Of a stretch of DNA of 64,000 bases, positions 55,902 through 64,000 are shown one piece after another. The notes beneath the pieces are model-generated. The model was not told the origin of the DNA. It was given only the letters and a program-made list of their open reading frames with translations, and ran no database searches. Each line of letters begins with the position of its first letter. The first letter of the stretch is position 1. This stretch comes from Trissonchulus latispiculum (Eukaryota > Nematoda > Enoplea > Enoplida > Ironidae): assembly GCA_030248195.1 (NCBI GenBank), contig JASAND010025967.1, positions 49,546 through 113,545 on the forward strand, read 5' to 3'. The translations under genes were made by a program, and so were the position numbers.

Positions 55902-58250
55902 GGGGGCTTTGCCCGATTCGACCCGGCCTTTCTCGGACTTTTCTCCCTGATCAGTGACTGGTCGTACCGAAATTCACTGTTTTGGACCTGTTTTCCTGAT
56001 CTTACCATCATTATGACTTTTTCATTGGATTTGGTCTAGCCTTCGTCCCATTCCACCCCAAATGGACCGGCGACGCCGAATTCCAATTCTCGGATGTGAC
56101 TATTTTCACTTGATCTGATGATCCTGATCCATATATAGATCTGTTGTTTTACCTCATTTTGATATTTTTGTATGTGTTTTTGCGACAGTGACGCTCTAGT
56201 ATACGTATATTATTTTGTTTTGTTTTATCACTCGTGTCTGTTGACTAGTCGAATTCGAACCTGTAATTTCTTGTGTGTTTTTCTAGTAATTCATATAGTA
56301 TTTTGTATTGGTTATTTGAACTTGGAATTCTTCTTGTTGGTTTTGTCGAGCTTTATATATCTCGTATATACTAGTGTTTTGTAGATTCGTAGTCTTGTTA
56401 ATTAGTACATTTAGTCTAGTTTAGTTGAATTTTTGCTACAGTCCATATTTTGTTATTTTTTCTATACTGGTTAATTTTGCATACTTGTTCGAGTTTTTCA
56501 TTGCCAATGCATAATATTTGCTCATAATCTGTGTGCTTTATATATAGCCTTACTTAATTTGTGCTACTTATTTTTGTTGTGTATTTTGTCATTCCAATAT
56601 ATACTGCCATCTGTTTTTGCAGGGTACAACCCTATGCAGCTTTATTTTGTATACGTATCATATACTAGTTGCCATCATGGCTCTGCCATGCATAAATTTG
56701 TATGAAAATACCAACTTGTCCAATAGGATGGGTTACACCCAAATAGGGCATCACCCTACAGTGTGTCCTTTTATAGTTACTTGTTAATTATATACGTAAC
56801 TTGCATCCAGGGTGATCGTGTGATAAGCGCTAACCCTTGGTATGTCAAGTATAAATTTAACTTATTTATCTAATTTTCTTAGCGCTTCATTTATTATATA
56901 CACACTGTTTGAATTTATTTCCATCAGGAGGGTGAGCCCTCTTCCCTTGAGAAATTTCTTGGGTATTTTCATATTTAGTTTCTTCAATTTCTACTATTAG
57001 TACGGTTTTTTCTACGGTTTCTACCAAATACGTGTATTTTTGTTTTGCTTTACGTACGTATGTACTTGTGTTTTTTCTACTGTTACTAGTATTTCTAGTA
57101 TATTTATTTGTTTTTGTGTACGTATACATTTGCAATAGTAATTTTCAGCGTAAAGTGCTTTGTAAATTGTTTGTGGGAGCGACGCTCACGTACCAAGCGC
57201 CGTACGGTCAGTCCTCTCAGGAGTTCGGACGGCGAGCCCTGGGGAGATGTAACGCAAGAGGCTGACTGTAACGGTCAACCTTTTCGTTATTCTCAATATT
57301 ACGAAATCACTTTACTTAGCTAATAGTTGGCTTGCCTAGTCAGCAAGCATTCCTTCACGTGTCATGTAGCTCCACCTATAGGATAGGTTTGGTTGGGTGG
57401 GGTCCCCCCTTGGAGCTACATGATTGGGACACCCCAGCTAGAGGGCGCTTCTCTTGGGAGGGGGTTTCTCCGTCAAACTTCTCCCCCTTTCAGTTGTGGG
57501 TTTTCCCTTGTACAGTCTAGTCGTGTTCTCTCTCTATTCTCTCTCCCTATCTCCTGTGTACAGTTTCTCCCCCTATCATTCTTCAGTGGGCTATATATTT
57601 GGTACGTTAGCGGGGCTTCGCCCATATAATAATTGGTGAGTGAGTGTGTGTAAGTTCTTTTTATTAGTATAACTGTTTGTCAGTTGGGCCTACGCCCCCT
57701 AAAATTATATCACTTGTTATTTCATATCTGCTATATTGCTATAATACTTGTTGTACGTATTAAATATCTCCACTAGCTGTGTGTATTTTTGGTAGGTCTT
57801 ACTGAGCTCCTAGGTTAGTTTAGTGTTATTTCTGAGGTGAGCGGGTGTCACCCACTCACTAGGGCTATTTATTTGGCGAGGCTTCCCCGGCCGGCTCCTG
57901 CGCGGTTGGTGTGTTATTCACTTGTGCCACGGTCTCCTCGCTTGAGTTGCTCTCGCGGGGTAACGGTACTTTTGTGTTAAGTTAGTTTCACTCTGGTACC
58001 GCTACAGTGGTGTGCAACTTTCTTTCTTCATTTTCTTAATTTCCTTTTAGACGAAGAAAATCTTATCTTGACTGCAACGGGCATACTCTCCTATCGAAAT
58101 TGTCGTGCTGTCATGGATTACTACTGTGACGTCATACTGCCAGTACTGTCGGTTCGGGTGCTATACAGTCCTATCCAAAGGTTCTCATGGGTTACTTAGT
58201 TGAAAAAGTAAAACCTCTACAGGGAGCCATGCAAAGAGACACACTGTTGT
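55902..58250 (+). other. Non-coding 3' region of the retroelement, possible LTR
   Basis: No credible ORF. AT-rich to about 56880, then hairpin-rich: GAGGGTGAGCCCTC at about 56928, a 12-bp CATGTAGCTCCA inverted repeat at about 57363-57422, GGGGCTTCGCCC at about 57612, GGGCCTACGCCC at about 57687, GGGTGTCACCC at about 57843. A TACAG|TGGTGTGCAAC segment near 58003 might be an LTR end followed by a primer-binding site. With only one copy of this region in the window the LTR borders cannot be set. Confidence 0.4.
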
Positions 58251-58400
58251 GAGTTTCTCCTACAGAACAAAGGATTAATAATCCATGAATACAAAACCTA
58301 AAATTTTGTACAGTGCTGCACACTCTTCAATCTTGTTCTTCAATGGTCATGCACATCTTGTTCTTCAATGGCTAATATCCCACACCAGTTTATAGCTTAA

Positions 58401-58751
58401 GCCTGGTTCACACTGGTGTCTTATGTCTTATGTCTTATGTCTTTTGTCTTGTCTTGTGTCTTAAGGCGTTCACACTAATGTTTTATGTTTTATATCTTAT
58501 GTCTTTTTGTCTTAAGACAGACTTGGGCCAAGCTCAACTTTTGTCTTATGTCTTAAGAGATAAACCAACCACATTACAGCTAGTCTAGTCATTGTCAAGT
58601 TGATTGGCTGAAAGATTCAAATGTGCTGCCTAAGACAAGAGACATAGGACAGCAGTGTGAACGGTTCTGTCTTAAGACATAAAACATAAGACATACGACA
58701 TAACACAAAAGACAAAAGACATGAGACATAAGACAGCAGTGTGAACCAGGC
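58401..58751. mobile_element. MITE with GGTTCACACTG ends and GTCTTAT repeats
   Basis: Termini GCCTGGTTCACACTGGTG / CAGTGTGAACCAGGC enclose (GTCTTAT)n at the left and (ATAAGAC)n at the right. TAA and TAG flank it, an imperfect 3-bp duplication. Same terminal style as 31362-31755. Confidence 0.7.
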
Positions 58752-58946
58752 TAGAGTCTCATCTCATCAACCGCATTTTGGACTAACAGAGTCTTCGTTT
58801 GTTCGAACTTCAACAACTGAGCATATACAGTAGGTAAGTGAGTAAGAGCATAATGTGTTCACGCTGTCACACCTTTGCACTCTCCTTTATCTATCATAGT
58901 GTCGTCATGTATTCAAGTGGATAATTTAAATAGCAACTAGCATTAT

Positions 58947-59153
58947 TCACCGCTCACTTTTTGATCGTAAATGTTGTGTGGAATTTCGATAGCGCGGAGG
59001 ATATGGTTCACTTTTATTCAATGCTTCCATGATATTATTAGGCAGCTTCTTCAGTCTACTAAAGGTTTTTCGAGCTGGTGATCGATGACGTCGTTTTCTC
59101 GCTACACTTTCCACACCACTAATCTTTGCCGTCTCCATATTGTACGCAGCTGT
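58947..59153 (-). CDS. Possible terminal coding exon, basic tail, unassigned
   Basis: Minus-strand acceptor ATTTGCAG then TAAYNMETAKISGVESVARK, RRHRSPARKTFSRLKKLPNN and so on to a stop at 58947-58949. About 68 residues, strongly basic (RKRRHR, KTFSRLKK), low in hydrophobics, typical of a cytoplasmic tail. It is in phase 0 and so compatible in frame with the DEG/ENaC exon at 61039-61219, but the ectodomain and second membrane segment expected between them are not visible in the 1.9-kb gap. It may be from another gene or not an exon at all. Confidence 0.35.
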   Translation of the reverse strand, partial: TAAYNMETAKISGVESVARKRRHRSPARKTFSRLKKLPNNIMEALNKSEPYPPRYRNSTQHLRSKSER

Positions 59154-59239
59154 CTGCAAATGTACTGACAAAGACAGCGGTGGACAATGGACAGTTGAAA
59201 TTAAATGAAGAAAGGTTAAGCAACAAAATTGCAAATTAT

Positions 59240-60930
59240 GGTGGACAAACGACTACCTTTTTGGTAAGTGTCCGGGTCCACAGTTTGGTTTGATAATGCT
59301 TCAGTTATCAGAGACCAGGTCTTACGCTGCAATCACGGTTTCGCGTCGCCATTGGGCTCTACTGATTTTCTAGGTCTAACCTCTCAAAGTTTCGGGAATA
59401 TAGCTTTCTGCGGACATACAAACAAAAGTGGATTATTCCTAGCTCAGCTCGAGACGTGACGTGATCATCGATAGAGGGCGAACCCATTTACTGAGGACTG
59501 GGTGACTTCGACAGCGTGAGCGCGCTTGAGCTTCATTCAACAATACCATAATATGACACTTCGAATACTCTTATGTGTAAGGCACTCTTAATAAAAATGC
59601 ATGTTAAACGAGCTGCTAATATATGGAATGTGGTTGCACTGTTGAAAAAGTCTAGAGATTTCAACCGTTGCGGTACATAAATTTGATAGTGGAAGTATAA
59701 CTTCCAGAATGCCAAGTAACGTGAAATAGGTAGCTACAGTAATTACCTCATGAAATTATATATTTATTTCCTGCAAACATAAAAGATTCGCTTCCGTACA
59801 GAAGAATAGTAAACCCGAATTGTAGTTCTCAGCAGACATTTGCAAAAGTGAAATGAAGGAAATGCTTAAAAATGGTTTCTTTCCAGCTTTTTGCACGAAA
59901 ACGTAATAAACTGATTCTGTGGGGGAGGAGTGAGATCCCTTTGGGAAGGGTGCTACTGGTTCCTCCAAAGCCCACATCCCAGGGCACCGTATGGCCCCCA
60001 GTATCGTACAACCCTGGCACCGTTTTCCGTTAGATTATTTATAAACATAATCAAAATTTAAGAAATCTATATCACAGTAGTGAAGACAAATATTGGGCAA
60101 TAGTCGTGAAACGTTGTCCGTACTCCGTAGTGTCGTTTTGATATTAGCACTTTTGGTCCTTCTTCAGAAAGTGGTTCTGATTACAGAACACTACATAATT
60201 TTGGTCCTGAAAAGTATACTCGTCGTCCTAAATCAGGTCCATTCTGGTATGTACTGCTTTTAGGCCCCCGCCCTCGTCAACAATCTGTCATCAAGATACT
60301 ATCTTTAGCAGATTATCATTATCATTACTACTATTATAGTATCAATATATAGAAAAACCATAACCAACCAAGGCAGCAAACTGAGGCATTTGGTTCAGTT
60401 TACCAGACTTGAATCCATTTACACTGCAGATAGTTATAACGGGAAACGGCAGGCTGGGCACTGACGATAGCTGAAAATGGAAACAACCTTATGACAGGGT
60501 ACAACAAATTCTGTTTCTTTCGGTTACTGCATTAAATATGATTAAATTAAATTTAAAAAATCACTAGACCGGTAATCCTGCTTCACAGTCCGTAGAGTTT
60601 GTAGTCCTGTAACGCAAATGCAGTCCTTATGGCACTCCTGTTTCTGTTGTACCACTGCGATAGTGAACCTATAGATGCTTGAGCGGACAATACTGCAGTC
60701 AGACCAAATATTCTAGGCACCGATTCTCTAATGATAAGTACTGGATATAGTGATTAGTGGCTTCCCCATCCATTTTGTGTTGACCCACTAACATAGTGAA
60801 AGTACCAAAATTCCTTGCCAGACCCCCTCCCAACAAACTGCGAGCGGATTTCTGTATTCTGTTTGGATGTTGGCTATCCCGCTGCAATCGGGCATGGTGC
60901 ATGTTTTGTTGACCCTTCTTAACGGTATTC
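59240..60930. other. Unassigned sequence between possible exons
   Basis: A plus-strand ATG at about 59244 followed by CTTTTTG|GTAAGT could be a tiny first exon, but support is minimal. Minus-strand ORFs at 59756-60020 and 60699-61003 were compared with the DEG/ENaC ectodomain (FPAVTICN, cysteine-rich) and do not fit. Confidence 0.3.
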
Positions 60931-60931
60931 T

Positions 60932-61018
60932 GATCGGAGCACCGTTACGCAATGAAAACAAAAGAAGCCAGAGGGCTTGATTTTCTTCATATCTTATAGT
61001 CAAGTCGTGTACTCTTGC
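60932..61018. mobile_element. Fragment related to the MITE at 623-1184
   Basis: Contains CGGAGCACCGTTACGCAATG followed by AAGCC and GGGCTT, resembling the right tip of the first MITE and its GTACTCTTGCTAATA flank. Too short for a full element. Confidence 0.45.
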
Positions 61019-61038
61019 TAATACTATATATTACACAC

Positions 61039-61219
61039 CTTAATGTCTACATCCTTATCATAGGTGCTGTAGTCTTCAACGATGTTGACGATCTCATAAG
61101 CCATGTAAGTCAGGGATAGTGCTAAAACAGATCCCCAAAATGCCTTTCCAGCGACAGTCTTTCTTCTCATGCATGTTCTCAGACCATGAATTGAGCAGGT
61201 CACTTGTCTCACAACCATA
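61039..61219 (-). CDS. DEG/ENaC-family sodium channel, N-terminal exon with TM1
   Basis: Reads MVVRQVTCSIHGLRTCMRRK, then TVAGKAFWGSVLALSLTYMA, then YEIVNIVEDYSTYDKDVDIK. The SxHG gating motif (SIHGL), a basic stretch, an aromatic W at the membrane entry, one hydrophobic segment of about 20 residues and the following Y..Y...VDI are the standard DEG/ENaC/ASIC N-terminal pattern. Channels of this family are trimeric cation channels with two membrane segments and a large Cys-rich ectodomain. The exon has acceptor ATGCAG at 61220-61225 and donor AAG|GTGTGT at 61039-61038, exactly 60 codons after the ATG at 61218. Downstream exons are not seen at lower coordinates, so the gene may be a fragment or have diverged exons. 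Confidence 0.75.
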
Positions 61220-64000
61220 CTGCATTAAAATATTAAAATGATGATAAAATCAACAGTCATTAAATCAGTAATCAGGGGAAGTTCGCATAGATTGGCTGGC
61301 AGCGGTCAATTACTGAAGACACTTCTTCGTAGAAGCGTTCCATGATTATCTGTCTAACAAGCGTTAGTATTGATGAATCGTACTGTAGTCAAGTGACAAC
61401 AACAGAACAACTGAAGATTTAAATTATTAATGAAAGAGTTGCTGAGGTACCTCGCATACTTAATATGGTGCTCTGACAAACAGTATGTGAAAGGCAATCA
61501 ACAACACTAAAGGTTCAGGCTTTTTCACATTCCACCATTGGTACATGAGGGCGGTAGCGACCGTCTGGAGGCCTTTCGTTAGAAGGATATATACTGGTTT
61601 ACGATCAGTTAGGCACTCTCACAAAGTTCATATATTTATTTATTTGTTTTCGTCTCTGCCTGCCCTCAAGACTTACCACCGCTCTTGACTGGGCATGAAC
61701 ATAGGTAGAGATTATCAAATTAATATCTAGTGTTTGTTTATTGTTTTGTTATCTACTGTTTTGTTTTATTGCCTCTAGGTGTTTCTGTGCTGATTGATGA
61801 AACGCATTGATTGATCTCTCCACCGGTGCAAACTAGCCAAAAACCAGCTGACATAGGGAAATTGTTTGAAAATTTATTGCAGAAGCAATGTACGTCGTAT
61901 CGTAGCCACGGAAACCCTATATCGTTGGATTCAGCTCAGATTAAACTTTAAGATTATGCTATTTTTACCTCCCTACACATACATACACAACACTCATTCA
62001 TGTTGCCAAAATATTGGCAAAACGTGGTATTTTTCGAAAAAATCAATTTTCAAATAATGAAAATCCCAATATTAGGTGAAAGCTGAACCCTAACAGGACC
62101 TGAAAATACAATTGAAAAGTTTTTTCATTGATTAAGTCACGGTAATAGCCAACCAAATTTGTTGCCTTTTATCGAAGGATCTAAGATCTAAGGATTTTAA
62201 AATGAAAAGCGTGAATAATTGCAGCAATTGTAACGAAATTAGCTGATGTTTAGGATAATATATGTGTTTGCGACTTGGGCTAATTGTTCACCAAATGGCA
62301 CGCTTATGTATATTTCAGCGTTTTATCGGAATTTTCTAAGTAAATCATAAATAAATCATGATTAAATCATGCTCTGCTGATGCATTTTCGTATCTGTTTC
62401 GTGTACCCGATCGAAACGGGGGTACGCTCACTCGCTCTATGCTTATGTGCCAAAGGTCGAAAACACAAGCACCTCGTGCGCGAATTTTGTGTCTGTTTCC
62501 AGCTTTAGAACACTTTCATAGCGGCCAAACTTATTTGAAGTGAGGGGTCCAATTTACGGGGGCTCTGCCGTTACCGTGCTCAATGATGACGAAACCTACA
62601 AAACAAACTACTCGGAATAGCTAAAATCAGAAAACCTGGGTTGCCCGAAGGAGTTGGAAGGAAGATAGATGGCGAAGACAGGAAATTTCGAAAGTCCACT
62701 ACTGCAGAACCGTGTGAGTTTTAAGTTGTAACTTTAATTTTTGAAATTTGAGCTTTGCATACGCCTCCTTGCGAATTCTGAATTTAGGTATGCGAGGAAA
62801 CATGATGTGACCAGAGCAATTCTAGGGAGGGCTTTGCGTTTGCGAAGTGTGCAAAATGGCTATGTAGGACCAGTACAGTATATATCCGAAACATCCACCT
62901 TCGCTGTCTGCCTAGGGTATATAGTGTAAAGGTTTGGTTGTTGACAATAAAAGAATAAATTTAAACTCAATAAAAGATTACTAGGTTCGTGAGTGTGCGC
63001 ATACTAGACTCGTAGACTCGACCCTAAACTCGCTATGCTTCCCTAACCGGCTACAGCAGGCGCCGGCAATCTATAAAGTACCGTGAGTTTACTGTTTTAT
63101 AACAAAATTATAGGTTTGACAAAAATGTACGAAAAGTATAAATTTACAAGGCAAACAAGATAAACATTCTTACGATTATTTAGTAGACAAACAAAAGCGC
63201 TTTACAAAATAACGAGAAAGGGAAATACCCCACTCCCAACTTTGGAGGAACCAAGTTCCCCTATCCAAGAACTTACTGAAATGGTCCCCCGCTAATCCCT
63301 GGAGCACAAGTTGTAATGAGCCGCCGCTCCCGAACAGAAAAGTGAGAAGACTGCCTTTGTGTTAAATTTCAATGGCGGACATGAAATTAGCTAGGAACCG
63401 AGGTTCCTACACAGAAGGACAATTTTACGTTTATCGTTCGTAAAGATAACACTGCATTTTGAGTAATTTAGATGAAAATCAAGGAGAATAACCGAAAATA
63501 GTTCACAGATTACCCCCTCTTTTGAAACGCGCGCCCTCGCCGCGGCCTCCAGGCAAAGTTAGTAGCCACTAAAAATGAGGGTTAACCTACGTAACTTAGG
63601 TACTAGTAAAGGTAAAACGTCGTTTTAGAAAGCAAAAGAATTAAAATTGTATCTCACTCGAGCCCCTGGCTTTGCCAAATTTTAGGGGTCTGTTTTCGAG
63701 ACACGGGTAAAGCTACTTCGGCACGTGCCGGACCACACACAAACAGTAGAGTACATAGACTCAACACAAAAAGACATAGAACCCTTCAGCCGCGACGAGA
63801 GCGCAGGTCTCAAAAGGGAGAGTAACCCAAGAAAATGTTAAAGAGCAAAGGGGAAACTCTATTCAACATCACACTACGGGAGCACAAATTCAAAGCTAGA
63901 CATTATAATAACTAGACGACTATACAGTAGAAATAGACTATGAATAACTAAACAAAGAAATAGAAGTTTAAACCCCAGCGGAATATAGAAAATACGGTAG
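61220..64000. other. Unassigned right end of window
   Basis: No recognisable gene, tRNA or terminal-repeat element was found. Short plus-strand ORFs at 62358-62543 and 62741-62929 show no family resemblance. This could hold the 5' flank or upstream exons of the channel gene on the minus strand. Confidence 0.4.

Overview
The window reads as animal (metazoan) nuclear DNA: intron-split housekeeping genes with GT-AG junctions, a DEG/ENaC-type channel exon (a metazoan family), AT-rich intergenic DNA, and very dense nested DNA transposons. Nothing in the sequence fixes the clade; an invertebrate with large, repeat-filled introns fits best. Three host genes were recognised by reading exon pieces on the minus strand: serine hydroxymethyltransferase (two exons, 0.2-3.4 kb), the PPPDE/DeSI deubiquitinase-like gene DESI2 (four exons, 33.8-42.8 kb, first exon not found), and a DEG/ENaC channel N-terminal exon (61.0-61.2 kb).

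Layout. 0-3.4 kb: SHMT exons with MITEs in the intron. 5.8-12.3 kb: a long stretch without credible ORFs but packed with strong hairpins, a multi-branch fold, three copies of a covarying stem-loop, and a perfect six-unit heat-shock element. 12.5-33.2 kb: a TE graveyard of nested hAT-like elements (8-bp target duplications, YARNG termini, each family with its own short subterminal repeat), a family with 7-bp duplications and CAAGAG termini, TTAA-flanked elements and tRNA-derived SINEs; several insertions can be ordered in time. 33.7-42.8 kb: DESI2, its introns carrying a roughly 9-copy minisatellite and more MITEs. 42.8-47.2 kb: further repeats.

47.3-58.2 kb is the most interesting segment. 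A Ty3/Gypsy-type integrase end (D,D35E and GPY-like C-terminus, 5' truncated) is followed after about 660 bp by one uninterrupted 2311-codon ORF, GC-richer than its surroundings. That ORF sits where an env or accessory gene would sit. It reads as a DEDDy 3'-5' exonuclease domain (D591/E593, D666, Y764/D768), a long Pro/Ser-rich linker, an unassigned globular region, an Arg/Ser-rich region, and a C-terminal NADAR-like domain (KEH around E2052, DPWWGIG at 2143-2149, GRNIQG at 2178-2183). NADAR proteins act on ADP-ribosyl conjugates, so a retroelement coupling a nuclease to a NADAR domain is unexpected. A GTAAGT donor overlapping the integrase stop and a pyrimidine-rich acceptor just before the ORF suggest a spliced subgenomic message. 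The roughly 2.3 kb behind the ORF is non-coding and hairpin-rich, probably 3' UTR plus LTR.

58.4-64 kb: a MITE, a possible minus-strand terminal exon, the DEG/ENaC exon, and then about 2.8 kb in which nothing could be assigned. Most short ORFs in the window are chance readings of repeats.
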